From Rebecca billardiae RCC1528 (Eukaryota > Haptophyta): 64,000 nucleotides of DNA. The stretch spans positions 1,426,001-1,490,000 of the forward strand of contig OZ251236.1 of the NCBI GenBank assembly GCA_965240325.2. The letters run 5' to 3'. The position numbers and the translations under genes were made by a program. Position 1 is the stretch's first letter. Every line of letters begins with the position of its first letter. Positions 43,925 to 53,905 of the stretch are shown in pieces. Under the pieces are notes generated by a model, which saw only the letters and a program-made list of their open reading frames with translations, had not been told where the DNA came from and ran no database searches.

Positions 43925-44746
43925 ATGGCGGCCTTCCCCCTCGGCAGGAACAGCTTGCGCATGCTCGTCTCCTGCGTGACCGTGGCGATGGCGACGGCGC
44001 ACGTGGCGTCCCCCCGTGTTTCGCGCAGCCGCGTGTGCCAGGTCGCGCGGAGCGGTGCCGTCGCTACTGCCAACTCCGCAGAGACCGGTGACGCTGACAG
44101 CATGGATCCGCAGCTTTTACACTTGGGCCGTCGCACGCTCGGTGTGGACTATGGCTTCAGGCGGACGGGCGTGGCGCTATCCTCGGGATACTCACCTCAG
44201 CCGATCGCCGTGCTGGAGTCAGATAGCAACAGCACGAGCGCGCAGGAGGCGCTTGTCGCCCAGCTGATGGAGCTCGCCAGACGGAACGCGTGTGAGCAGC
44301 TGGTCGTGGGCATGCCGCTCGACCAGCAGGGCGGCGAGGGCAATGACCAGTCCGTGGCGACGCGGGGGTTCGCGACGATGCTCGCGTGCGGCGCGGCGCG
44401 ATGGCGCATGCGAACGTACCTCTGGGACGAGCGCGGCTCGACCATCGAGGCGAGGCTGCGCACGAAGAAGGCCATTTCGAAGCGCTATCGCAACCTGGAG
44501 CGCGTCGATGCGCTCGCGGCCGCTGTCATCCTCGAGGCCTTCTTCGAGATGGATGGGCGCGGCGCGGAGATGATCGACGTGGAGATGCCAGCCGATCGTG
44601 CTGGCACGTCACCCGTGCCGAGCTCCGTACCGGGCAGCGCCGGCTCCGCGGGCCCCACCGCAGCCACGCCGCCAGTCTCCCCATATGCTGAGTGGCAGCG
44701 GAAGGCTCGCGAGCGCGCACGACAGCAGCGCGACAGCTCACCCTGA
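43925..44746 (+). CDS. yqgF: YqgF/RuvX-like RNase H-fold resolvase family protein
   Basis: An intronless 273-residue protein. The YqgF fold is clear: TLGVDYGFRRTGVALS (71-86, Asp75), EQLVVGMPLDQQGGEG (124-139), YLWDERGSTIEA (165-176, Asp168/Glu169) and VDALAAAVILEAFF (194-207, Asp195), giving the acidic residues of an RNase H-like nuclease. Bacterial homologues act in 16S rRNA 5'-end maturation or as putative Holliday junction resolvases. Here the N-terminal 60 residues (LVSCVTVAMATAHVA, then basic) suggest organelle targeting, so a plastid rRNA or DNA role is inferred. The C-terminal 60 residues are Pro/Ser-rich followed by an Arg/Gln helix, an extension beyond the bacterial length of about 140. 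ATG 43925 is preferred to non-ATG upstream starts. Confidence 0.87.
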   Translation: MAAFPLGRNSLRMLVSCVTVAMATAHVASPRVSRSRVCQVARSGAVATANSAETGDADSMDPQLLHLGRRTLGVDYGFRRTGVALSSGYSPQPIAVLESDSNSTSAQEALVAQLMELARRNACEQLVVGMPLDQQGGEGNDQSVATRGFATMLACGAARWRMRTYLWDERGSTIEARLRTKKAISKRYRNLERVDALAAAVILEAFFEMDGRGAEMIDVEMPADRAGTSPVPSSVPGSAGSAGPTAATPPVSPYAEWQRKARERARQQRDSSP

Positions 44747-45332
44747 GCTTCAGAGCTGCGGGCAGTGGTCTGTGCAGTGGCCGGGCAGTCAGCGAGTCCC
44801 GGAACCGGGCGCGGCGCGGACGACTAGGCCGCGACGGTGACGCTCAGGCTTACTCACCGCGTCGGGCCGCGCACGGTCCCGGGTCTGAGCATCTCGCGCC
44901 ACTGGCACTGCGCATGAGAATGACTTATTGACTACTACTACGACGCGATAAGCGGACTGCCGATCATCCAGGCCCAGGCAGCGCCCGGGCCACGGCTCCC
45001 GACTCAAGGGCGAGAGCACTACGCATCGGAGTCGACGATCGCCCGGCCGCAGCGAGCGTGACGCCGATCCGCGTCGGATCCGCGGGAGTGGCAGGCCCGC
45101 GGGACCGCAGGCCGCTGCGGCACTCGGCTCAATACCGGCGACTATACAGTACGACTCATTCAGACATCACTTTGATGACGACTACATCAGACATGATCAG
45201 CGATATAGTCTGAGTTGATTGCATCAGCATGTTATATGCTGACAATAACGGCGCGGTCGATCAACTACACTGGACCGCGCTGCATCCTAAAAACCTATAA
45301 TGAATAATGATGACGACCGGTCATGCATATAT
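44747..45332. other. Intergenic, 586 bp
   Basis: 3' flank of the YqgF gene, becoming AT-richer after 45140. No gene or RNA was recognised. Confidence 0.4.
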
Positions 45333-45637
45333 GTGGGGTTATTGGTACAATAACTGATTGTCTAAGAGGACGACAAGAACGCCGGGCGCCAGCGCCGCTC
45401 ATCAGCCACATCGCCCTCTACCAGACCATCGCCTCAAAGGGCGCTGCTCCCGGACAAACAGTCTGTCCGGGTTGTTCTTTCTGCCGAGGAGATCGGTTTC
45501 CGGCGCCGGCCTCTGCCGCCTGCTTCGCCAGGCGCGGCGTGCGAGATGGCTCCAGCCAAGCTCGTCCTGCGTCGCCGGCGGCGGCGGCTCGCACGCGGGT
45601 GGCGCGTCGCGTGCACCGACCAACATCTTTCGGCAAC
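45333..45637. repeat. Repeat module A, copy 1
   Basis: 305 bp identical by eye to 46351-46655 in the same orientation. It starts GTGGGGTTATTGG and ends TTTCGGCAAC. It contains an internal dyad, CGGACA...TGTCCG. Confidence 0.9.
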
Positions 45638-46157
45638 TCGGCGGTAAGCAACGCTCCGCATCGCGCCCCCTCGCGCTTCGGGCCACCGCCTCTTCTCTCT
45701 CTGTGTGCGTGCGCACCCTGTGGCTCTTCCGCACCCGCCCCGATCGCACCGTTCCCTCTTCGCCACATGCCTCCTCCTCCGTGGGTGCGCCCCCACGCGG
45801 ATCGCTGCTCCATCTCTCCCGCCCTGCCTCGGGATCGCCCCGGTGCCAACGCCAGCCGGCTCCTACACAAGGACCGCTGGCGGCACACCGCGCGCCGGGC
45901 CCCGTGCGCACCCGCGGGCCGTTCACAGCATCCGCAAAGGCCGTCTAGCCTTCTCCTGCTTCCGCAGCGCCGCGCCCGCGGGGCCGGCTGCCTGCTGTCT
46001 CTCCTATTCGGGTTCCGTCTCACTCGCACTGCCCCACCTGCCCAGCCCCCGCTGGCCGGCCCTCGTGCGTGCGCGACTCACACGTGCCTTGCCCCTTTCC
46101 TTCCCATCGCTCAATGGGATTCTCCTCCACGCGGTGCTCCCCAACACACCATGAAAC
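45638..46157. other. Unique segment between modules A and B
   Basis: 520 bp, Pro/Arg-rich in plus-strand frames, absent from the second copy of the duplication, where a different 230-bp segment (46656-46885) takes its place. No protein family was recognised. Confidence 0.4.
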
Positions 46158-46350
46158 GGGATCACTCACGCACCGCGTCTCGTCGACGGCGAGCGGCATG
46201 CCCACCGCATCTGCTGCCGCTCGCCAAGGCATGAGGACACGTAAATCCCACTGAGTAGGAACACACGCAGCCGCCTCGGCATCGACATGCCAGGCGGCGT
46301 GCCCACCTTCGGCCAGCAGTTGGCGTCGGCGTTCACGAGGACGGCTAGAC
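46158..46350. repeat. Repeat module B, copy 1
   Basis: 193 bp matching 46886-47078 in direct orientation. It starts GGGATCACTCACGCACC and ends GGACGGCTAGAC, directly abutting module A copy 2. Confidence 0.9.
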
Positions 46351-46655
46351 GTGGGGTTATTGGTACAATAACTGATTGTCTAAGAGGACGACAAGAACGC
46401 CGGGCGCCAGCGCCGCTCATCAGCCACATCGCCCTCTACCAGACCATCGCCTCAAAGGGCGCTGCTCCCGGACAAACAGTCTGTCCGGGTTGTTCTTTCT
46501 GCCGAGGAGATCGGTTTCCGGCGCCGGCCTCTGCCGCCTGCTTCGCCAGGCGCGGCGTGCGAGATGGCTCCAGCCAAGCTCGTCCTGCGTCGCCGGCGGC
46601 GGCGGCTCGCACGCGGGTGGCGCGTCGCGTGCACCGACCAACATCTTTCGGCAAC
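46351..46655. repeat. Repeat module A, copy 2
   Basis: Second copy of the 305-bp module, offset by 1018 bp from the first. It abuts module B copy 1 with no spacer. Confidence 0.9.
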
Positions 46656-46885
46656 CCGCCCACCCAGGGCCCGTTGGTCTGGTGCTCGGGCGGCGGGATC
46701 ACAACACCCGCCGTCCGACCGCCCGGTCTTGCGGCGCTGCACTTAGGGCTCATGTGACCCCCTGCCTCCCAACACGATTGGGTTTTTCAGGTTAGGTCCC
46801 CGGCAGTGCTGCTCCCGGGCGGTCAGGTGGAGGTTCAGTCGACGAGTCCGCAGGCGCTCAGCCTTCCGTCAGCGGACGTCCGCGC

Positions 46886-47078
46886 GGGATCACTCACGCA
46901 CCGCGTCTCGTCGACGGCGAGCGGCATGCCCACCGCATCTGCTGCCGCTCGCCAAGGCATGAGGACACGTAAATCCCACTGAGTAGGAACACACGCAGCC
47001 GCCTCGGCATCGACATGCCAGGCGGCGTGCCCACCTTCGGCCAGCAGTTGGCGTCGGCGTTCACGAGGACGGCTAGAC
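46886..47078. repeat. Repeat module B, copy 2
   Basis: Second copy of the 193-bp module, offset by 728 bp from the first. It ends exactly where an AT microsatellite begins. Confidence 0.9.
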
Positions 47079-47124
47079 ATATATATATATATATATATAT
47101 ATGTAACGGGCTACTACGACAGTG

Positions 47125-47165
<41 letters not shown>

Positions 47166-47166
47166 C
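47079..47166. repeat. AT and TG microsatellites
   Basis: An (AT)n run directly after module B, a short unique insert, then (TA)n passing into (TG)n. Simple sequence; no function inferred. Confidence 0.9.
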
Positions 47167-47570
47167 TGTAATATATGATGCGGGCATGCGGCTGGGGCGC
47201 ACGGGGCGCATTACCGGCCGACTCGGCCCGACGGCGGCGCACTGCGCCGTCGGCGTCGGGCGCGTCACCGGCTGCCGCCGAATGATCTATGATCGTGATT
47301 CGGCACGACGCGCGACGCCTGACGACTGCCGCGCGCGCTAAGCATCATCAGTAGATAGCTATATAGTACGTAGTATTCAGACTGCAAGAGGCACTGTCCG
47401 GTAGTACCAGGCACTACTGCTCATGCTGCTGATGACAATAAGCAGTGCATGGATGCCACTAGTCATGACGCGACTTTATCCCGCTGCAGATAAGAGTCCG
47501 CGCGATCCTGACAGCTTCGCGCGGTCACGTCAAACTCACTCGTAATAGGAGCGCCTGCGGAGGGATGGCG
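47167..47570. other. Intergenic, about 400 bp
   Basis: 3' flank of the UTP6 gene (minus strand). Nothing recognisable. Confidence 0.4.
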
Positions 47571-50416
47571 TCACGCGTCCGCCATCCAGTGCCGCCCCGG
47601 GCTGGGCGCGCCGTCGGCGCCATCGGCCTCGCCGAGCGTGAGGGTCTCGTACTCGCGCTGAAACGCGGCCGCGCCCGCCTCGCCGTGCGCGGCGTGCAGC
47701 GCGCGCACGGCGCGCCAGTGCACGCGCGCCAGCTCGCTCGGCGCGCCGTGCGCGCCCTCAAACGCGGCGAGCTGCGTCCACGCGCCGAGGTGGGCGGGGT
47801 GCTCTGCAACCGCGCGCTCGAGCACTGCGCGCGTCGCCATCGCCTCGGCGCGCCGCAGCTGCGCGTCGGCGCACGCGCCGCCGTCGGCGCGCGCGCACGC
47901 GGCGCGCGCGCACGCGGCGTATACCTGCGGGCGGGCGAGGCGGCGCGGGCGCGTCAGCGCAGCACGGCGGGGCACGGCGCAGCGGCGCGGGCGCGCGCGC
48001 GCAGACGCGCGCGCGCAAGTGCGCGCACGTGCATGTGCGTGGGCGGCAGTGCAAGCACGGCCGCCACGCAGCGCGCGCGCCGCTCGGCCCACGCCGCCTC
48101 GTCGACCTCGGCCTCGGCCGGGCGCAGCGCCCAGCGCAGCAGCTCGAGCTTGGCGCGCGCGCTGCCGTGCGCGCCGTGCCCGCTCAGCGCCGCGTGCGCG
48201 GCGCGCGTTGCATCGAGCAGCTCGGCCTCAGCCGCGCCCGTGTCGGCTAGGCAGCGGACGGCGAGCGCGCACGCCGCGCCGCGCCCGCGGCCCTCGACCT
48301 CGGCGGCGGCAGGGACGGCGGTGTCGCCGGCGCCGGCGGCGTCGACGCACGCGTCCGCGAGCGCGCGCGACGCGTGCCGCGCGGCCGCCGCCGCCGAGCG
48401 CGCGGCGGGTGCGTGCCGCGCGCTGCCGTACTGAGTCGCCAGCAGCGCCAGCTCGCGCGCTGTGCGCACGCGCTCGGCGGCCGCGGCGCTGAGCGCGCTC
48501 GGCGCGCCCGCGGCGGGCGCGGTGAGCGCGGTGAGCGCGGCGGAGAGGCGGTGCAGCAGCCAGAGCAGCGACGCGCTCTCCGCGCCCGCGCCCAGCGCGC
48601 AGCCGCACGCGCGGTGCGCGGCCGCCGCCGCCGCCGCCGCATCTTCGAGGGAGCGCGCGCCCGCGCCGCCGCGCGCGCGCGCGGCCGCGGCGCCGTCGAG
48701 CGCGCGCGTGCACGCGCGCAGCAGCGCGCACAGCGACGCGCGCGCGCCGGCCGCGTCGTCCGCGTCGATCGACTCCGCACCGCCCGCGTGCGCCGCGCCG
48801 CCCAGCGCCGCCGCCTCCTCCTCCTCCTCCTCGTCGTCGCCGTCGTCGTCGTCCTCCTCCGCCTCCGCGTCCGCCGCTGCGCCGGCCGCGCCGCCGGCCG
48901 CGCCGCCGGCCGCGCCGCCGGCCGCGCCGCCGGCCGCGCCGCCGGCCGCGTCGGCCGCGCCAGCGCCGAGCGTCCAGGGCGGCGCGTCCGCGCCCTCGGC
49001 GGCGGCCTCGTCGTCGGCGGCCAGCGCGTCGGCGTGCGCGAGGTGCAGCGCGGCGTGCGCGAGGTGCAGCGCCGGCGCAGGCAGTGAGACGCGCGCGCCA
49101 AGCGCGCAGAGAGCGAGGCAGCACTCGCGCAGCGCGCGCCGCCCGCCCTCGCCCATGGCGGCGCCGTGCGCGCGGCCGAGCGCGAGCGCCCAGCGCAGGC
49201 AGCGCTCGCACGTGCGCAGCGCGCGCGCGCACGCGTCGTCGTCGGCGAGCTCGCCGCCGCGCGCGCGCTCGAGCGGGCGCAGCGCGCGCGCCGCCGCGGC
49301 GCGCACGCGCGCCAGAGTGGCAGGCAGCGCGCGCGCGGCGCGCTCGCCCCAGCGCGCGCCGCCGCCCGCGGCCGCGCCCTCGTCCGCGCTCCCGCCGTCC
49401 GCGCCGCGTCCCTCGGCGTCGGCGGCGTCGTCGCGCGCGCGGCGCGCGGCGCGCGCCGCCGCGCGCCCGTCCGCCGCGAGCGCCGCCTCGAGCGGCCATG
49501 TCGCGAGCGCGAGCGCCGCGCGCGGCTCGGCCGCGGCCGCGCTCGAGCGCAGCGCGCGCGCGAGGCGGCGCGTGAGCGCGCGCGCGTGCGGCGCGCGCGC
49601 GGCGTCGTGCAGCAGCTGCGCGGCGGTCGCGGCGGCGCGCGCCGCGCGGCCCGCCTCGCCCGCCGCCGCCGCCTCGCCCTCCGCGCTGCGCGCCAGCCCG
49701 TGGAGCGCGTCCGCGGGCGCGGCGTCCACCGCCGCCTCAAAGACGAGCGTCGGGATCGACTCGAGCGGCGGCGCCGAGGGGCCGGCGGGCGCGTCGGCGG
49801 CGTCGGTGGGCAGGCCGAGCGCGACGCGGCGGCGGCGCAGCCGCTCGCGGTACTGCAGCTCGAAGCGGAAGTAGCTGCGCCACAGCGCCGCGCTGCTCTG
49901 CGCGAGCGCGCGCAGCCCACGCTGGTAGAGCGCGCGCGCGCGCGCGCCGGACGCGCGCTCGCGCCACTCCCACTCGGCGGCGCGCGCCCAGAGGCGGGGC
50001 TCGTTGGGGTGGAGCGCGAGCGCGGCGGCGAGCACCTTCGCCAGCCGCGCGTGCGCGCCCGTGCGCTCGCAGTGGTCCGCCCACGCGTGCCACAGCCGGA
50101 GGTTGGCGCGCCACTTGCGCGTCGCGCGCTCAAAGATGAAGTGCACGCGGCGCGCGCGCGAGGCGTCGGCGGGCGTGCGCTTGGTGAAGCCGAGCCGGCG
50201 CTTGCGCAGCGTGTGCAACGCGTCCAGCCGCAGCTCGTGCTGCGCGTAGCGCAGAAAGTCGGCGGGCGTCGCCTGCCGGCCGTGCGCGAGCAGCTCGTGC
50301 CGCTCGCGCCGCTTCACGATCGCGCGCAGCTCCGCGTCCGAGTAGAGGCCGAGGCGGCGGTACTCGTCGATCTCGGGCACCATCTCCTCCATCAGCTTGC
50401 GCACGCGGTCCGCCAT
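47571..50416 (-). CDS. UTP6: UTP6-like U3 snoRNP / SSU processome protein
   Basis: Exons 50416-48029 and 47924-47571 (intron 104 bp, GTGCGC...CGCAG, phase 0) give 913 residues. The N-terminal 200 residues match UTP6: MADRVRKLMEEMVPEIDEYR, then FLRYAQHELRLDALHTLRKRR, ARRVHFIFERATRKWRANLR, LHPNEPRLWARAAEWEW and ALYQRGLRALAQ, that is, half-a-TPR (HAT) repeats. UTP6 is an SSU processome scaffold acting in the nucleolus in early 18S rRNA processing. The middle is very Ala/Arg-rich, with a five-fold AAGG repeat and an acidic run (about 48810-48880), roughly doubling the usual length. The second exon restores a HAT-like helix pair (ATRAVLERAVAEHPAHLGAW). Intron assignment inside GC-rich repeats is somewhat uncertain. 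It is divergent from NF-YA. Confidence 0.85.
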
Positions 50417-51271
50417 CGCGCCCGCGCGCCGCCGGCCACGCCGCGCTGGGGGGGGGGGCTGCGGCGCGTGTGCCGCGCGCCGACGTGTGCCGGCCGCGTG
50501 TGCGCGATGATGCGCCTGCCGTCGCCGCTCACGTGGTCGTGTGCACAGGCCTGCGTCGCGCCCTCCACGATGGCGTCCGGCGCGCGAATTTTCTGTGGGA
50601 AGGACGTGGGGGAGCAAAAGGCCATCATCGAAAAATCATAAGAAGGTGAAAAAGATCGGGTTTTCGGGGAGATCGTGTTTGATTGGTCCTTTGGTTTGAT
50701 CTCGGGAAGCCGGACCCTGGACCGAACCCAGTTTTGTGCCGATTCGCGCCATTCCACTGGTCAGCCCGTCGGTTTTTTGATACCTTCCTGGTTCTCCCCA
50801 ATCGCGCTAATTGCAACTGTTTTCTTAACCACCCGGCGCCGTGGCCAATCAGCGCGTTAGACGCGCCGACACGCGCCCGCGTGAGTGGCTGGCTCGCGCG
50901 GTGTCCGCGCGAGCGCCAGCCACTCACGCGCCGCCCCCCGCACGACCTATCGATCGTGCCGCCAGCCTTTTGAGCCAGTGCCGCCCAGACTTGGGCCGCC
51001 CAACCAGCGCGAGGCCTCCGCCGCCTCGGCGTCGACAGCAAGCCAAGCGCGAGTCCCGGAGGGGGGCACACAGGTGCGCGCCGTGGTGCGTAGCCAGAGA
51101 CGCGGCGCGCGACGCCACGCCGGCCCGCCTCGGCCGCTCCGCCGGCGTACGCGGCGGCATCACGCGCGCCCCCGACGCTCACGCAGCCGTCTCCCCGCGC
51201 GCCTCGCCTGGCGCACCGCGCCCTTCTTGATCGCCGGCCCGCCAGGCAGCGGCACACTCCAGGGCGACTCT
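50417..51271. promoter_or_regulatory. 855-bp divergent region between UTP6 and NF-YA with three CCAATC boxes
   Basis: CCAATC occurs at 50798-50803 and, as the classic CCAATCAG, at 50845-50852; the inverse GATTGG is at 50681-50686. The two forward boxes are 47 bp apart. A long hairpin lies at 50879-50929. A run of ten G is near 50449. The boxes suit NF-Y binding, so the region may be autoregulated by the product of the adjacent NF-YA gene (inference). Confidence 0.55.
50879..50929. repeat. 51-bp hairpin upstream of NF-YA
   Basis: The left arm GCGTGAGTGGCTGGC plus TCGCGCG pairs with CGCGCGA plus GCCAGCCACTCACGC across a 5-nt loop (GTGTC), with one 2-nt bulge. It is 340 bp upstream of the start codon and could lie in the 5' leader. 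Confidence 0.85.
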
Positions 51272-52677
51272 ATGATGCAGATCATGGCACAGGGCGGCGG
51301 CCAGGGCGGTGCAGAGCAGGGCTACTCAACTCAAATGGATGTGGGCAGCGGCGGCGCGGGCGGCGGCGACGTGCAGCACGGCTCGACCGTCGCGCTGCAG
51401 GGCATGACGCTGCAGCAGCTCTCCGCGCTGCAGCACATGCACCCGCAGATGATGGTCGGCGAGCACAGCGCGGACGGCCAGCTGCGCGCGCTGCAGCAGG
51501 CGGCCGCCGCCGCCGCGGCCAACACCGCGGACGGGAGCGGCGGCGGCGGCGGCGCGGGCGGCGCAAACGGGGCGAACGGCGACGCCGGCAACCTGGCCGC
51601 CGCCGCCGCGCAGACCAACGCCATCATGATGGCGCAGGCTGCGCAGGCCAACGGCGGCGTCTCGGCGGGCATGGTGGGCGTGATGGGCGCCGTGCCCGCG
51701 ATGCAGGGCATGCAGGCGATGCAGGGCGTGCCCGGCGTGGGCGTGCAGCCGATCGACGTGGCCGCGCTGCTGCAGTCGGGCATGGCCATGGCCGTCGACC
51801 CGACCAAGCGCTCCCTGCTCGTCGACGGGTACGGCTCGGCCGGCCTGGTCGCGCCCCACCTGGTGCGCGCGCCGCCTCTCTGCGCTCTGCGCCGCGCCGC
51901 GCCGCGCCGCGCGCGCGCCGACGCTGACGCGCCTCCGGCCCTCGTCGCCCCCGCGCGGTGTGCGCCGCGCAGGGCATCCCGCCGCAGCTGCTGTCGGTCT
52001 ACGCGCACGCCGGCGGCGTGCCCCAGCAGCAGTCGCAGCAGCCGGGCGCAGTCGGCGCGGCCGCGGCGGGCGGCGCGCAGGGCTCGCAGCCGCTCGCCCT
52101 GCCGGGCCCGCCGCGCATGCCGCTCCCGACTGAGGGCGGCGCCATCGTCGACCAGGACGCCCCCGTGTACGTGAACGCCAAGCAGTACAACCGCATCCTC
52201 AAGCGCCGCGCCGCGCGCGCCAAGCAGGAGGCGGACAACAAGGCGGTGCGCGCGCGCAAGGCGTACCTGCACGAGAGCAGGCACAAGCACGCGCTGCGGC
52301 GCGCGCGCGGCACGGGCGGGCGCTTCCTCACCGCCGCGGCGATCGCGGCCGCGGAGGCGGCCGAAGCGGCCGCCAAGGCGGCCGGCGGCGCGGGCGCGCC
52401 CGCGGGCAGCGGGGACGACGAGACGACGGCCACGGCCGAGCACATCGCCGCCCTCAACTCAGACGCGGGTGCGGGCGCGCCGCGCGTCGAGGGCGGCGCA
52501 CGCGCCGCGGGGGGCGCCGACGCAGGGGCAGCGGGCGCGGCGGAGGGCAGTCCCGACGCGGCAGCGGGCGCCGACGCGCGCGCGCGGCAAGCGGACGCAG
52601 ACGACAGCGCGGCGCCGATCGCGCTGGGCGCGGGCTCGGCGCACGAGCTGTCGCTGCACGCGCAGGCGGTGGCATGA
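51272..52677 (+). CDS. NFYA: NF-YA (CCAAT-binding factor subunit A)
   Basis: Exons 51272-51862 and 51973-52677 (intron 110 bp, GTGCGC...CGCAG, phase 0) give 431 residues. The conserved NF-YA core is in exon 2: [20 protein letters not shown] (259-278) is the NF-YB/NF-YC interaction helix, and [20 protein letters not shown] (293-312) with GRFLT is the linker and DNA-binding part that reads CCAAT. Exon 1 encodes a Gln/Met/Gly/Ala-rich activation-type region ([20 protein letters not shown]), and the C-terminus is Ala-rich. NF-YA acts in the nucleus in a trimer with two histone-fold partners that are not in this window. The initiation context is ACTCTATGATG, with two adjacent ATGs. Long poly-Ala and poly-Gly tracts follow local GC bias. 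Confidence 0.95.
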
Positions 52678-53027
52678 GAGCGGCGCAGCCCGTCGCCGCC
52701 GCCGAGGCGACAAGGCGCGCGGAGGCCGGCAGCCCTTCTCGCCGGCTCCGCGCCGGGCGTCGACACGATGGCGCCCCGCCAGGGACCACGTGCGTGCTGA
52801 CTGGACGTTCACAGCCATGGCCATGTTTGTGTGTGACTGCCTGACGCGACGGCGCTGCGGCTCGACGCCCGGGCCCGGCACCGCGGGACGTGCGGACTGG
52901 CGTGGCGGCCGAACCCGACTCGCAGATCACTTTCGGTGATTCGATTTCACGGTTTATCTGGGCGGTCTTATTTATATTAATTTATTTTATAATAACGCCC
53001 CCGGGGGCACTCACGGCTCAGTGGCCC

Positions 53028-53030
<3 letters not shown>
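52678..53030. other. 3' flank of NF-YA
   Basis: GC-rich until 52930, then AT-rich (52935-53000), likely 3' UTR and polyadenylation region. No gene was seen. Confidence 0.4.

Positions 53031-53110
<80 letters not shown>
53031..53110. repeat. (TA)40 microsatellite
   Basis: An uninterrupted 80-bp TA run, a candidate cruciform or polymorphic site. Confidence 0.95.
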
Positions 53111-53111
<1 letters not shown>

Positions 53112-53905
53112 TTATAATAATAATACGGACTCGGGCCCTGCTCCGGGCCCGCTCCGGCCGGCGGCAGTGAGTCACAGTCCGCGGCCCGCCGCAGGGGCCA
53201 CTGAGGCGGCCTCTCCGTGAGTCAGGTCCGACTCACGAGTGTCGCCAGTGACTGGCAGGAATAACTAGGAAGCCTCAGGTTGAGTCAGGAGCGTGGTAAT
53301 CACCTTACACAATACTGCACCTATGACCGGCTAAGTCTACGACTACTGGCCCATGAACAGGGCTCCAAGACGGTACACCGGACACCGGTAAATACCGTAC
53401 CGTCGGTGCGTACCGGTGCGTATGTACTGTACCGGTATGCACCGCCACAATTACAAACCGCTGCCGGCGCACCGGTGAGAGTCCGGGAGGGGTCGTGTGC
53501 GCCCGGACCACAGCACGGGCCGCGAGTACGGAGTACGCGGAGCTGTTGCTTGTCAGTCGGTCCGAGGTCGGAGTCACTGCTGGCACTCTCACTCACTCTC
53601 AGGAGTCAGGGGAGGCGAATAGGCGCCGCCGATTTCGTCCTGAATAATTGGGCTGTTTCTATCAGTAAATAGGCCCAAAATTTTTCTTCGCCTCGGGCCG
53701 GCCCGGGGGGGACACCCCCCCGGACCCCCCCGCGGTGCGCGCACCGGTGTACCGGTACACCGGCGCCTGCGGCGCCGGTGCACCGGTACGCGTACCGAGC
53801 ACCGGATCTTTGAGCCCTGCCCATGAAAGCAAAGGAATTCCTTTGATGAAAGATTCAAGTTCAGCTTGGGAGCAATCTTGGCCGCCCGTGCTGGTACATA
53901 AAAGC
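53111..53905. other. Intergenic region rich in ACCGGT/GGTACC motifs
   Basis: From about 53360 to 53805 the sequence is crowded with ACCGGT, GGTACACC and TACCGGT tetra- to hexanucleotides, including the near-palindrome ACCGGTGTACCGGTACACCGG with overlapping dyads around 53743-53765. At 53670-53720 a GGCCCAAAATTTTTCTTCGC segment followed by C/G runs resembles the inside of the small element at 62099-62613. No gene was seen. The last 100 bp are AT-richer and probably the CEP19 promoter. Confidence 0.45.

Noticed and set aside
45402-45926. A 174-codon minus-strand frame over module A
   Set aside because: It is shared with the second copy only through the repeat, diverges into unrelated sequence at the module edge, and has no recognisable domain.
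48247-50133. A 628-codon Arg/Pro/Thr frame on the same strand as UTP6
   Set aside because: It is the +1 frame of the real gene, which carries conserved HAT motifs.
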